A DNA stretch of 64,000 bases from the NCBI GenBank assembly GCA_039720395.1, contig CM077826.1, forward strand, positions 24,818,430 through 24,882,429. Direction: 5' to 3'. Origin of the DNA: Liquidambar formosana. Its lineage: Eukaryota > Streptophyta > Magnoliopsida > Saxifragales > Altingiaceae. The position numbers and the translations under genes were made by a program. The notes below the pieces were generated by a model, which had not been told where the DNA came from, did not search any database, and worked only from the letters and a program-made list of their open reading frames with translations. Of this stretch, positions 11,961 through 25,066 are shown piece by piece. Numbering within the stretch: the stretch's first letter is position 1; every line of letters begins with the position of its first letter.

Positions 11961-14524
11961 AAATCATATATTAATATGTCACCATATAGTTATATTGCCA
12001 ATATGTAAATTAAAAATAGTAAATATTATTAAATATATGTGGGGGATGAGGAGTTTGTGCTTGCTACATATCCATAGGAAATTGAGAAATTCTTAATGTG
12101 AAACTTTGCATTGACACGATCACATGACTAATGAATAGTATTTTGTCAAAATATATTTTTATGTATTTCTTTTCCCTCAAGTTTTTCTCATTTTTTTTCA
12201 TGACAACATAAAATGTCTTAAACTTATTCTCATTGGGCTTTAGATTTAGACTAATCCTTCAAATCACTTATGAATCCTAATCATATAATAGTTAAGAATC
12301 TTATGATGTTGAAATTCGATCTTAAGACTTCCAATTCGTTAATCATGATTGTTGACAGTTTGAACGATCTTAGTAGTTCATTTAATTGATTATATAAAAC
12401 AAAGGGTGGTGATACACGGGACGAGTCATAAAAGCTGAACAAAGAGGTGAATTGACGTATCGACTCCCCATTCGTTAATTCAAAAAACCAGCCCTCGAGA
12501 TTCTCGCGCATCCATACCAAAAAGACTAAAAAACCATTTCCCTATTTGTATTAAATACCCAACTGAAAATCACGCTCAAATTCAAACAGCAACAATCACT
12601 TTCAAAATTAAAAATAACCAACATCATTGAGTTTGAAAAAATCAAATAACTTTATCCAAACTAGAAGGAAAAAATCAAAAGAACATCACATAAAGCCAAC
12701 AAGATAAAAACCAAGATAAATTCATCAGGTTAAACTTACATTGATGCAATCAGTAGCAGAAAAAGAAAAAACAAAAAAACAAAAAAAAAAAAAAAACCAC
12801 AAAAAAAAACAAGATTAGATCTAACCAATAGGTGTGAAAATATCTAGATAAAATAATTATCTAGATAATTAAGATAATTATTTAGAAATTACCTACAAAT
12901 TGAAGATAATTATCTTGAAGAATCAATATAATTATCTTTAAAAACAAGATAAATATTCCTTACCCACATTATACAACCAGTAACAAAAAAAAAAAAAAAA
13001 AAAAAAAAATAGATGATTATCTTTGAAAACAAGATAAATATCCCTTACCCATATTATACAACCAATAACCCCCCCCCCCCCCAAAAAAAAAAAAAGAATG
13101 AAAAAAAAAATGAAGAAGAAAAAGAAGAAGGAAGATGAAGAATCAGGTAAATCCACTACCACAGTGGTGAAGAATACTTTGTTAGAGGTTATGCTTTAGT
13201 GGCTATTGTGCAGATCTGTAAAGGATAGAAAGAGACCACTAGACAATGGATGGTAGATTTGTGCATAGAGAGATATCACATGGGTATGTTTGTAGGAGAA
13301 AATATTCAGCTAAGGTGGAGAGATAAAGGGGAAGAGAAGAAAGGGATGGGTATTTGTAGATAATAGAGAGAGTGGGATAGGTGTGAGATATTATATTAGA
13401 GAGAGAGAGAGAGAGAGAGAGTATGTGTCAGATAATACAGAGAGAAAGAAAGAAATAAGCAGGGGCAAGTTTGTAACTTTAGATTTTCGGCTCATCGTTT
13501 GGTCCCCCAAGATCGTCCCCCCTATCATTTTCCTAAAACAAAACATTTATAATTAAAAAAAAAAAAAAACAAAAGGAAATGCTATGTACAACACCTTATG
13601 TGCAGCACTAAAATACAACACCTTATGTGGCACTATATGTATGGACTAAAACTCTCTCAATTTAGTTTAACAAATAGTTTTTTTATTGATGTGAGTTAGG
13701 TGATACACGGGATGCTATATAAAAAGTGCTTAATATAACAATGTCCTAATGCAAATAATCTAATAACATCTCATTACTTTCTAGTAAGCAACAACGTATA
13801 AGTCAAAACTTTGTGTATTGTCATCTGTGATTAGAATTAGATGCATTAACTTCCTTACATGACATTATTTTTTTTCTTTCTTTTTTAGTTCATATATTTT
13901 AAATTTTTTTTGATCGAATTGTTTTGAAAATTGTTTAAAATTAGCATATATAGTATTTTTGGGATGATAATCCCATATTTTATGGCATGAAATAAGGAAT
14001 GCGAATTTTGAGTGGCATAGTTGTAAATATTTTAAAACTTAAAATTAGTGTAATTTCGTCCGTTTGGGGTCATAAAGGGTTATGAGGTTAACGTTTTTGT
14101 TGTGATTCATTTGTAAGTGAAATGTTATATTATGGAGCTATGGCCAAAAACCCAAAAATATAGTTTTGTGGCAGTTTAAACTCTCGACCTTCCAAAATAT
14201 TAGAACTTCAAAATAGCTCTCCCAATGGATTCTGTGTGCTTAAATCTTAAGAATCATTCAAGGGATCAACTTTCTGGGAAATTTTGAAAAGAGAATATTT
14301 TCTAATATCATTTTCATGAGACACATCACATTATGGTGCAATACACAAAACTGAAAGTTTTTCCAGAATTTCGAATACCAAATTTCTTTTCCTAAGAATT
14401 TTGAATATCATTTGTTTGAAAGAATAAAGTAGACTAAAATAAAATAGAATTGAGTACCCTTTGGAAAAAAAAAAAAAGAAAAAAAGGAAAAAAGAAAAGA
14501 AAAGAAAAGAGTAATACAGTGAAC
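11961..14524. other. Gene-free AT-rich stretch with simple repeats
   Basis: No coding sequence is supported. It holds clustered GATAATTATC-type short palindromes (12840-12925) and a tandem duplication of about 80 bp (about 12925-12985 and 13015-13068, each with GATAAATAT...TTACCCA-ATTATACAACCA). It also has poly-A, poly-C and GA microsatellites (12780-12810, 12985-13010, 13070-13095, 13395-13422) and a repeat at 13575-13665 shared with 36015-36105. Confidence 0.6.
13575..13665 (+). repeat. Dispersed repeat, copy A
   Basis: GAAATGCTATGTA...CAGCACTAAAATACA...ATGTGGCACTATATGTATGGA is repeated with few differences at 36015-36105. A weaker relative begins at about 16687. No inverted termini or flanking duplications are clear, so the class is unknown. 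Confidence 0.7.
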
Positions 14525-16570
14525 TAGGGAATTTTTGCTTAGTGTGCTTATCACTCTCAGTACTCCTTCTCATGTTATCAAATGGGTTAAAGCTTGTATG
14601 TGTACTCCAAAGTTCTCAGTTTCCATTAATGGTGGTATTGAGGGGTATTTTCATAGGTAAACGAGGTCTTCAGTCAAGGCGATCCGCTTTCTCTCCTATC
14701 TATTTGTCATTATCATGGAAGTTTTATCTCGATTAATTGATGAAGCTTCCAATTTGCCTTCTTTTAAGTTTCATAACAGATGTGGGAAACTTAATCTTAC
14801 CCACTTATGTTTTGCGGATGATCTGCTGCTTTTTTGCTATGATAATGTGGAGTCCATCTCTGTCATCAAGCAAGTTCTTTTGGAATTTGAAGAGATCTCT
14901 GGCCTGAAAGCTAATATCAATAAGAGTGTCAGTTTCTTCTCTGGAGTCCAATCTGATATTAAAGATAGAATGCTTCAAGTTATTGGGTTTGCTGAAGGCT
15001 ATCTCACTGTTCGTTATCTTGGAGTTCCTCTTCTCACTAAGAAATTATCTCACAAGGATTGTCAGCCTTTAATTGATCGTGTCATCAAAAGGATTCAGTC
15101 TTGGACTAATAGGAATCTCTCTTATGCAGGTAGACTTCAGTTACTTAACTCAGTCCTTTTTAACATCCAAGCTTTCTGGAGCAGAGTTTTCATTTTACCC
15201 AAGTAAGATCTACATTTCTCTTGAGTAGCTCTTTCGTAATTTCCTTTGGATCTGGTAAAGAATTCAAAGTCTCTGTTGCTAAAGTGAGTTGGGCTAATTT
15301 ATGTAGTCCAAAAGTGGAAGGAGGGTTGGGCTTGCGCAAGCTTAAGGATGCAAATATTGCTTCTATTTCTAAGCATATTTGGGATCTATTTAGCACTTCA
15401 GATTCAGTTGTGGGTTGCTTAGGGTAAAGGTTTATTTGTTGCGCAACAATAGTTTCTAGAATGTTAGGACCCCATCTAAGTGTTCGTGGGCTTGGAGGAA
15501 GATATTAAAGCTGAGAACTACTGTGAGACCTTTTCTTAAACATAATATTGGTGATAGGCTATTCTACCTTTCTATGGTTTGATAATTGGCATCCTCTTGG
15601 GCCTCTTGGCCAAAGATTTGGTGATAGAGTTATGTATGATGCTGAGTCATCTTCTCAAACCCGTGTTAGTGACATTGTTTTGCATAATGACTTGCGTGTA
15701 GCCAATGAATGTCATAGATGATTTGATGGAAATTCAAAATGCTATACCTCATTCCCTTAGACCGAATTCTACTAGACCTGATACCATTTCTTGGCTTCCT
15801 GCTCAAGATGGTGCTTTCTCTTCTAGATCAGCCTAGGAGGCTATTTGGGTTCATGGGAGTGAGGTTGAGTGGCACAAGGTTTTATGGTTTTCGAAATTCA
15901 TTCCCAAGCATGCTTTTATAGCTTGGCTTACTATTTTGGATCATTTGCCTACAAAAAGTAAATTAATTGCTTGGGGTATTAACACTTCTGCTATATGTGT
16001 TCTCTGCCAAACCCATGATGAAGATAGAGATCACATTTTTTATGGGTGTAAATTACTGCTGATGTTTGGAAGGAGGTACTTACGGAAATGTTGTGTGTAT
16101 AGACACCCACGGGTTTGGGACTAATGAACTCTTATGGGCCATTAACAATTTGCGAGGGAACTCTTTTGCTACTACTATCAAGAAAATGGCTTGGGCTGCT
16201 ACCATTTACCATGTTTGGTGTGAAAGAAACAGGAGGCTCCATGATAATGTTTTTCGGCCCTTTCAAGGTATTATTGCCTCTATTGAGCATGACAATTAGA
16301 TATAGAGCCATGGGGTTTACTTTGGTCAATGACAACCTTAGGAATAGAATTTTTTGTCTGAACTGGGGAATTTCTTGTGACATCTTTTATTAGTCTTGGT
16401 TCTTTTGCTTCCCTCAGGCTATGAGGGGTTTTATCTTACACATCCTATTCAGCTTTCTTATTTGGGTTAGCTTAATGGGGTGTGTTTGATGTGTTTCCTT
16501 GGGCCTTTTGGCTTGTATTCTTTCTTTCTTTCTTTATATACTTACTCACTTATCCAAAAAAAAAAAAAGA
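14525..16570 (+). pseudogene. 5'-truncated LINE (L1-type) with reverse transcriptase remnant and poly-A tail
   Basis: Homology starts inside the reverse transcriptase palm (FLLSVLITL). A frameshifted QGDPLSP-like stretch follows near 14680. The best frame (14715-15206) carries the catalytic FADD motif in HLCFADDLLLFC and the thumb segment NRNLSYAGRLQLLNSV. Later pieces, in several frames, are a zf-RVT-like domain near 15936-16060 (CVLCQTHDEDRDHIFYGC) and a C-terminal segment at 16150-16300. The 3' end has a TTTC microsatellite (16520) and a poly-A tail (16557-16568). Truncation at the 5' end and a 3' poly-A tail are the marks of target-primed reverse transcription. Many stops and shifts make it inactive. 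Confidence 0.88.
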
Positions 16571-17054
16571 ATCCTCGCTTGTTTAGAACTTATCGTGTTC
16601 AAGATAAACTTTGTATCAGTGCCACATCAAATAGCATGAAGTGAGATATATTATTTAGAAAATAAAAAACGTTAGCTTGTGAAAGGGCAATGCTATAGTA
16701 AGGATTTATTGTGCAGTACCTAATACAGTACTAACACACGCTAGTAAAAGCCAATGGTTGTAACCTAGAAGGGCAAAAAAATAAAAGACGAGCAGGTGAG
16801 GGTAGTAAACAACTTATACCTCAACCAACATCATGGTTTGAACAGCCATCATCACTTCCTGAACCAATTTGTCCATGAGCAGGTCAGGGTAGTAAAGGGA
16901 CAGCTTGTAAAGGAAGGTTCTACGCACTGACCTATTTTTTTATTTATATTTTTTGATTGGATTTGTGCATTGGCCTTGGTTCACTCAAGTTCAATTCTTT
17001 AGAGGTTTACCCAAGTTTGGTTTTTCGGTATTAAAAATTCATGTGGTTGGTAGG
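16571..17054. other. Short gene-free gap with a dispersed repeat
   Basis: No gene is seen. Positions 16796-16910 match 27566-27665 closely (AACTTATACC...CCATGAGCAGGTCA...AAAGGGACAGC). This is a remnant of an unidentified repeat shared by the two loci. Confidence 0.6.
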
Positions 17055-17464
17055 CATGTGAGTTAGGCCTCATCAAAAGCCTAAGGCCTATGGGCAACCC
17101 GAAGCCCAAGCATCAAAGCCTGACCCAAGCCCGAGCCCAGCTCGACTACCCTTGGGTTAGGCCTGAGCCCGGCCCAAAAAGCCCAGCATGTGGGTAGCCC
17201 AGCCTGAAGCCCGAAGCCCACTGGCAAAGGGTTTGACTGTTTGACTGGTTATGAGATAAGTGTTAAGAATTGTTTTCCACTTTTTCAAGAAATTATATTT
17301 TAGTGATCAAGTACCAAATTAATACCAATAGAAGAATATACCTGTTATCTTATAACAAAAGGATAAGCAACTTAATATAGTGACTACTAACATTCTCTGC
17401 TTTGGTATTACAATAAAAAGTAGTCACTTAAAGGTAATTTTTTTTCTTTAATTTGCTTTTATAA

Positions 17465-17707
17465 CTTGTATAGATTCAAAGTAGCTTTTGTCTTAAGAGG
17501 AGAGGGATTGGGCATTGATGCCATAATGGCATTTAAGAGCTAGGTCAGCTGGCCGATTGGCATTTAAGCCAATTTTTTTCTTTAATTATTTTCTTGTGAC
17601 TTGTGTACAGATTCAAAGTTGGTGTTCAATGGGCAGTGAGAGGTGTTAATGCCATAATGCGATAATGCCATTGAATTGGCCGGTTGGCATTTAAGCCACT
17701 TTAATGC
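17465..17707 (+). repeat. Diverged tandem duplication (about 115 bp) in the hAT 5' region
   Basis: Two blocks share ATTCAAAGT...GGGCA...GCCATAATG...GGCCGRTTGGCATTTAAGCCA, at about 17474-17577 and 17610-17707. They lie upstream of the transposase and may have been a promoter or transposase-binding duplication. Confidence 0.65.
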
Positions 17708-17809
17708 CTTATCTCTTTTTTGTTACTTCTATTAGTTTTGTACAACTTCTTCACTTATGAAGAACATCAGAATCGCCAGAACGGTAATATCACCGATGCC
17801 GATAAAGAA

Positions 17810-17829
17810 AAACGGTAATATTACCGTTT
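17810..17829. promoter_or_regulatory. 20-bp perfect palindrome with paired AAACGG motifs
   Basis: AAACGGTAATATTACCGTTT equals its own reverse complement. A near copy (AACGGTAATATCACCG) lies 30 bp upstream, at 17780-17795. AAACGG is the hexamer bound by the maize Ac transposase, and here it occurs as an inverted pair in the 5' region of a hAT element. A transposase or promoter site is a reasonable inference. Confidence 0.5.
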
Positions 17830-17960
17830 AATATTACAGTCTTTTCATTTTTATTTTTATTTTTGTTCTTCATATTTTCAAATGATAAAAGCTATAAATA
17901 GGGATTCATTTTTCTCATTTCTCTTCACAAACAATCTCACTCGCGCCCTCACAATATGTT

Positions 17961-20613
17961 TGTCACGACCCAAATTAATTAAGCCGTGATCAATAGTAAT
18001 AAAACGAGCTTTATTTTAATAAATTCCTTTGATAAAACGTGGATGACACGCGTTAAAATCTCAACCATTTTAAAATTTTTCCCTTTTTGGACATGACCCA
18101 TCCGTAGATAGGACATACCATCATGAAAACCTGTTATAAAAATCCATACATAAAAATTTCCTATCATCCATGAAAGTGGTATCATCCCATGCATCGCATT
18201 CCACGTATACACAACATTCAATAATTACAATTACAACCCTGATTTAAATTACATGTAAATTGGCTATTGACCCGAATGAAAACCAATTAATACATATTCT
18301 TTCCCATGAAAATACATTAATAATTAACATAATGAAATTTCCATTAGGAGCATCTTTCGCCTATGATTGCATAAATCAATCCTTGGATTATCTGAAAAAC
18401 ATTTAAAATAATAGGCGTGAGTCCGACGACTAAATAGATACAATTTAATATAGTAAACTACAAGCAATGATATAAATAAAACCAATTATATCCTTTGAAG
18501 CAAAATATACTAACCAAGTATATTACAAATCCAAAATAAGTTATAATCCATAACTTAAAACGAATGATGCATAATACCCGATGCATGTGACTCATGTCCA
18601 ATTTACAATAATTCCATTAATTATCTGACCACTCTGCAGGAGTCTTCGCGCGGAAACTGGAGGATTTAAACCCACCTCCAAGAGGACAACACAAGGGTTC
18701 CTACCTGGAACCGGAAAGTACCCCAGGACCAAAGGAATGGAAAGCACCGTAAAGTCCCATTGACTGCAAGTAGTCCAATTCCAATGACCCCTTTTTTATG
18801 CAATACTTTTACCCAATATTCATTAAGTCCTATTTAATGCATGATTATGCCCAACATGCAGTGCAATAAACCATAAAATGATTTTTAACCAAAATCATCT
18901 CCAAGATATGCTATATAAGCCATAATCAAATAACATCATAATTATACCCGAAATTATGATAAACAACATAAACTCTCATTATGATTATAGTCTTGAAATC
19001 ATAATCGAAATATCAATTAACATGGAAATTAACCATAAAATCCATATATCTCTATTCCATAGAATGTATAAAATAAGCTAAACTCATAAATAAACATAAT
19101 ATCCAATTTATGTTATCAAATATCTAAAGTTCCATATTCAAAATGTATTCCATAAATCATTTATATACATATTCTAGGCCCAAGAATACCAAATACTATG
19201 ATAATATATACCATATTATCATGTCAATAGTTTAAACCTATGTAAATTGCACCTACCTCCATGAAATGTGTAGAAAAATGCAATCTTGATGTTATGGGTG
19301 TGTAGATCCAAGCCTAGGATGCACATGTAAGCCCCCAATCCAAGCCCTAGCTCCCAAATGCCATGCTTGATGAAAATAATGGAGATTCCAACCCCAAAAT
19401 GGGACCAAACCTCACAAATACCATGAATAAACATAAGATATGAGGATATAATGACTAAAACCCAAAAGAAATGCAAACCCTAACCTTATACATGAGAAAT
19501 TACCTCTCAAATGCAAGATAAAGACTACCCATGCTTCCAAAGTGCAGCCATGAGTGATTGAGGAGCCGATCTACTCCACAAAGATGCATGTAAGGGCCGA
19601 AATGGGTGGAACACCCTCCATCTCTCACCACCGTCCCTCTCTCTCTTCTCTCTCCTATTCTCCCTTCTTTCTTTCTCTCTCTCCCAAACACTCTAAAGAC
19701 CATAAAATGAGTGTATGGGTCGGGGTTTATATAGAAAAGTGGGGCAAAAGTGTCATTTTAACCATTTATTAAAACTGTCCGTCGACACTTTCAGACGCCT
19801 GAAAAATATTTTTAGCCGGTTGAAAATGCCCAACACAAAATAACCCTCTCTGGAATTTTCAGTTGGCTAACATGAACTTTTAGCCGGCTGAAAATTGTCT
19901 TTCAGATGGCTGAAACATGTTTCAACCGTCTGAAATACACAGACAGCTGAAAATAGACAGTCAGTCAGGCAACTCTCCATTAGCACAGACATTAGCCTTA
20001 TTTTTATCCAAAATAGACAGTCAGTCAGGCAACTCTCCATTAGCACAGACATCAGCCTTATTTTCATCCAAAACAAAGTAATCTTCTCAATTTTTATATT
20101 ATCCTTTTACTTTAAGTTATTTAATGAAAATAAGCAAATAACCCCTCATTTGAATCCAAATAAAATATCAAAAAAATCAAATTCCCAATATATCAAAATC
20201 TCATTTCCAAGTTTTAGTACAAAATCCGTTTCCCGACAGATTTTTGCTAAAACAAACATGTGTGGAACCCAATCCAAACATGCTAATAAAATCCCATAAA
20301 ATCACCAATGTCTAATAATATTATAAACTCCTATTACCGGCCAAAATTATCCTTTAAAATGAAGATTTACGAAAATTCACTTTTTCCCAACACTTAGTCA
20401 AATTTCAGCAACTTAAACCCTTAAGTTGCAAATAAGACTAAACGCACCCGAAAGATACTCGATGCACCAAAACAAGCATCAAAATACATCCAACATGATA
20501 ATATCATACACATGCATTACCTATGCATGAAGTCATCCGACAAATCAAGAGATTAACTACGTTAACCATAGATTAAACCCTTAATACCCTATTTAAAAAT
20601 TTTGAGTGTTACA
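17961..20613 (-). mobile_element. Solo LTR (2,653 bp) with 5-bp target duplication ATGTT
   Basis: The element runs from TGTCACGACCC to GTGTTACA and is flanked on both sides by ATGTT (17956-17960 and 20614-20618). A minus-strand TATA box (TATATAAA, 19726-19733) and the TGTAACACTC start on minus set the orientation. Inverted-repeat motifs of the GCCGGCTGAAA type cluster upstream of the TATA (19780-19950). There is no gag or pol, so it is a solo LTR left by recombination. It interrupts the 5' region of the hAT element. Confidence 0.9.
19950..20070. repeat. Two tandem copies of a 60-bp unit inside the LTR
   Basis: AAAATAGACAGTCAGTCAGG begins at 19950 and again at 20010. The two 60-bp units differ at only two or three positions, so the duplication is recent. 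Confidence 0.95.
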
Positions 20614-21008
20614 ATGTTAAACTCTCATATTTTTTTACTCTTCAAGTCTCAATTAGTGGAAGTTGTCTCTCTCTTCTTCTTCTTTTTCCCCCATTTACTA
20701 CATTTTTTTTTTTTTTTTTTGGTTTTGTTTGGACTTTGGTTATTTGGTGAATTAGTGGCATGACGAAGTGAGCCCGTAACAGCGTAACCTCAACACGTTA
20801 CAAGTTAAACACAGGCTGCATAGTGGTGTCTCGAATTCATTCCGGCATACCAACTACTAAGTAATATTTAAAATTACTACATTTTTTATTTGTATATATA
20901 TTTCATTAATTTTATTTATTTGTTTACTTTAATTATTTATTTAGTTCACTGATTAAATAATCTTCAGTAGATAAGTAGATTAAATTTATTTATTTAATTT
21001 TATAAAAA

Positions 21009-24000
21009 ATGGCAAGTGGAAATATTAATTTCCCACAAACTATAGAGGATGATGATATACAATTTGGATCAATTGGGTCTCCCATGGGGGAATTCTCTCC
21101 CCCTCATCATAGTCCTCCAGACTGTACACCTAGTGTGTCTCACACCCCAAAATCGTCCGAAACAAACAATAAAACATCTGAAGTACGGAAATTTTTTGAA
21201 ATAGTAACTGTAGAAGACAAAGATACTAAAATATTGGTACCAAAAGCTAGATATGTTTTTTGCAATATTATTAGCTGGCAAATCATTTGCAGGCACTAGT
21301 CACTTGAAATGACACCTCCAAACCGGTTGTAAAAAGAAATCTAATGTAGATATTAGGACACAAATGCAAATTGGTCGAAATAAAAGTGGTAACATACAAA
21401 CATTCAAATATAATGAAGATAATGCTCGTTAAGAAGTTGTTGAATATATTATTAGATCCGAATAACCATTTACATTTGTAGAAAATCACGAATTTTATAG
21501 GAATAATAAAAAGAGGATTTACTCCTCAATTTAATGGTTTTTCAGCATCAACAGTGAAACAAGATGTAATGAAATATTTTTGAAAAGATAAAATAAAGTT
21601 AAAAGAATATTTTGTAAAATCTAACATACATGTATGTTTCACATCCGACCTTTGGGAATCACAACAAACTCTTGGTTACCTCTCACTAACCATGCATTAT
21701 ATAGATGAACAATGGAATTTAAATAAACAAATTATTCCCTTTAAACTCATTGAGACCCCATACACTGGTGTCATAATAGGAAATTTAATATTGGAAGAAC
21801 TTAGATCATGGGAAATGCAAATGAAAATTTTTACACTAACATTAGACAATGCTATAAGTAATGATACAGCTGAAAGCTATTTGAAAGAACATTTGGCTTT
21901 AATGTGCAATGGAAAATATTTTCGTGTGCGCTGTTGTGCACACATTTTAAATTTAATTGTACAAGATGGGTTACAAGTATTAGTTCTAACAATTACAACT
22001 TTTAGAAATATTGCACGCACTATTAATTCTTCACAAAGTAAATATAAATTGTGGCGAAATTGTTGTGATGTTCTAAAAATTAGAAAGAGAAATATATAAC
22101 TCGACGTACCTCATAGATGGAATTCCACCTATACACTTTTGAAAAAACTTATAAAATATAAAGCCGTTGTAGATCTTTATTGTACTGAATTACAAGGCAT
22201 TCGTGTTTCCTCTGTTAGAAAACCAACTGAAGATGAGTGGAATTATGCCTCACTTCTGAGAGATTTTTTTAGAGTATTTGACAGTGCTACGAAAACTCTT
22301 TGTGGCTGTAGACACCCCATTTTCATCCCCTCATTCACACCTCTCCATCTCCCATGCATTATCACATGTAGACTTTTGCATCTTTTGGCACTAAAACTCT
22401 CAAGTTAGACTCTATACATTACAAAGAATCCATGGTATCTTCCGGGGTTCAATTTGGTTAAGTCTTGATAGCTAATAAGAACTTTTGCGACTTAGAGGGT
22501 ATTTATGTCATTTCACTTGCATAATTTTTATTTGATATCCAATTCTCACCAAATTCATCCCAAAATGATCCTAATGACCTTAGGATGTTATGTTTAGGCT
22601 TGGTTTAAAATTTGGTTAAGCTTGGAGATGATTTGCTTAAGGATGATCCAAGTAGGCTCGATTTGACTCCGTTCGTCGTTCCTTCTTATAATTGCTTCTT
22701 AATTTGATCCAATTGAGTTCAATTAATGCTTCATTAATGTCAATTGGGTGTTAATTAAGGTGTATTAATGCTTGGCAATTATTTTTGGGAGAGTTTGATT
22801 GCAACTAGGACTCCATTAGGGTTCAAACCTTAATGTCCGATGAGCCTTAATTGATTCTCTATGAGCCATATGGGCTTAACCCTTAATTAATCGACCAAGT
22901 ATTTTAACCAGGTTTTGAATAGATAATTGAGTCATAGGTCGTTTTAATACCAAAATCAATGAATTTGGACTTAAAATGAGCAAAATACATAGTATAAATG
23001 GATAAGCATGCACCGAAGTGCACTAAAAAGGCTACTGGTGGCCGTATGGCCACCAAGGAAGGCCAAACGGCCACCTATGGAGGGGCAAACAGCCACCTAA
23101 GGTGCCAAACGGCCACCAAGGGTGCCTATTGGCCTTTGACAAGTGTTTTGCCTTATATTGACTTCTATAGACTCCTTCTCTTGCTCCAACTCGAATTTCC
23201 TTCGGATTTTTGAAGAGTTTGAGATAGGAACTAGCTCTTGGGAGTGTTTGAGAGCCCTTGGATCATCCATAGCTAGATCCAATCTTGACCATTCATTACA
23301 CCCACCTTTCACTATAAATAGGGGTCCTTCTTTCATTCATTCTACACCAAGTCTTAGTAGAATTTTCCTAAGCAAAAGAAGAGCTTGAGTTCTTAAGTGT
23401 GGGGTGAACATTCCTATTAGTATCCCTTTACTTGAGACTCATTCTAAGAAGAGCTTGGGCTTAATAGTTAGTGGGGAACATTCCTATTAGTACCCTTTAG
23501 CTTGCGACCCATTCTAAGGCTTGAAGGCGCAGAAGCTCTGCCTTGACTTGCGACTCCCTCCCTTGAGGTCATCTTAAAGCTTGGAAAGCATGGAAGCTCT
23601 GCCCAATTTTCAACTCAAAAACCCCGAGGTTGCAAACAGAACACTGCCTCAGTTCTGTCAGGTATAATCTCTAAACTCTATTGTCATGATATAGTTGTTT
23701 ATGTGATGATGCATACTCTCATGAGTTTTATTATTCATAGGATTTATTAGGGTTTTGATCCAAAATCAAACAAGTTTTCAAACTAAAGTTATTTCTTTCA
23801 AAGTGAGTTGTTTTTCAAAAACAAGTGTTTAATTATGGATTGGAATATAATAGAATCCTACGAGGAGTGAAACTCTTCCCCCCAATATATTCATTCAAAC
23901 TACATGGACTTTTGATCTTCGTCAGAAGTACGTAGGCCGCTCACTTGAGCCCAAGTCCAACTAGGCTTAGTTTTTATCTTTTAATTTTCGTAATTTTTAG

Positions 24001-25066
24001 TTATTGCATGGTTAAAATTAATTAAGTCCAATCAATAAAGAGACCGATTTATCAGGCGAATTGCATGCCTATGGGCCATGGCTCAGAACCTTCCCATTTC
24101 GTAACCTAGCCCCCAAACCCTTGTTTTTGGTTCAAGACTTGCCTATTTTCCATTAATGGAGTCAAATTTGTTTTTTCTTTAAAAACAAATCTTTAGTGGT
24201 TTCCTCATACCCTAAAAATGAGGTGGAGACTCCTTTGCTTTTTGAAAATCCCTTTTAAAAGTGGAAAGAGAAACTCGATTCCCCCCTAAGTCGATTTTCA
24301 GGCGTCCACTAGTGGCATTTATTACCCTACATCTTGTCTTGTAATTCCATACTTAGTTGATATAAATATAACATTTCAAAAATATTATAATTGTGAAATT
24401 TTTAAACCTATGATAGATGCCATGAAAGAAAAATATAATAAATATTGGGAAAATATACTAGATATATATTTATTTGCTTTTGTTTTGAACCTCAGTTATA
24501 AACTTGATAATTTGGAAACAATGTTACATGGAATATATCCGGATAATATAGAAAAAATTACATAAATCATGATTAAAGTAAATAATGATCTTAAAACTTT
24601 GTATGAATACTATAAAACTAAATTTGGTTCATATCCACTTGTACCTACATCTGAGGGTGTAGATTTGTCCTCATCTTCAAAGAGCTCCACAATGAGAGGA
24701 TATTTAGGTTTATTAAAAAGTAGGAAAACAAATTTGTCTACTTCTGCATCTAGCAGTGTTCAATCAGACTTGCAAAATTATCTTAACCAGTCGGAGTATG
24801 ACACGTTAGACAATGTTGACTGATTTTGATGTTTTGGGTTGGTGGAAATTGCAAGCTCAATGATATCCTACTCTTTCACTTATGGCACGTGATTTTTTGA
24901 ACATTCCTGTAACCAGTGTAGCATCAGAAGCTTCTTTTAGTGCTGGTAGTCAAATAATAAGTGACACGTACTGTTCACTAAACCCAGAGACAATTCAAGC
25001 ACTTATTTGTTTAAAAGATTGGAACCTCTCATATCGAAGATTGCAAGAGAAAGCTCGAGTAGATTG
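21009..25066 (+). pseudogene. hAT transposase, degenerate and split by a solo LTR
   Basis: The N-terminus (21009-21299) has an acidic, Ser/Pro-rich leader and the first half of a BED zinc finger (KARYVFC). A one-base frameshift precedes the second half, where CysX-TSHLK is still visible near 21285-21310. Stops follow at about 21430, 21463 and 21534. Catalytic-core landmarks remain: TSDLWES near 21647 and LDNAISND near 21845, with the CCAHILNLIVQDGL stretch near 21935 (ORF 21692-22099). The region after 24312 continues the frame to a stop at about 24563. Later pieces (24569-24823, 24882-25066) include the C-terminal dimerisation domain (NIPVTSVASEASFSAG). It is inactive. Confidence 0.9.
22307..24311 (+). 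mobile_element. Solo LTR (2,005 bp) with target duplication GTGGC
   Basis: It begins TGTAGACACCCC and ends GCGTCCACTA, flanked by GTGGC at 22302-22306 and 24312-24316. The TG...TA termini are non-canonical. A TATA box (TATAAATA, 23313-23320) lies 1 kb in. A cluster of GGCCAAACGGCC-type motifs lies upstream (23025-23130), and a GGTGGAGACTCC stretch lies near the 3' end. No gag or pol is present. It splits the hAT transposase ORF; cutting it out with one GTGGC restores the frame without a lost or added base. Confidence 0.93.

Noticed and set aside
12938..13162. Minus-strand ORF with long Phe runs
   Set aside because: Produced by poly-A and poly-C tracts; not a gene.
17816..17824. Geminivirus replication origin nonamer TAATATTAC in a stem
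   Set aside because: The stem is very short, no Rep or coat-protein-like sequence or iterons surround it, and the context is a hAT element with AAACGG motifs. A chance match is likelier.
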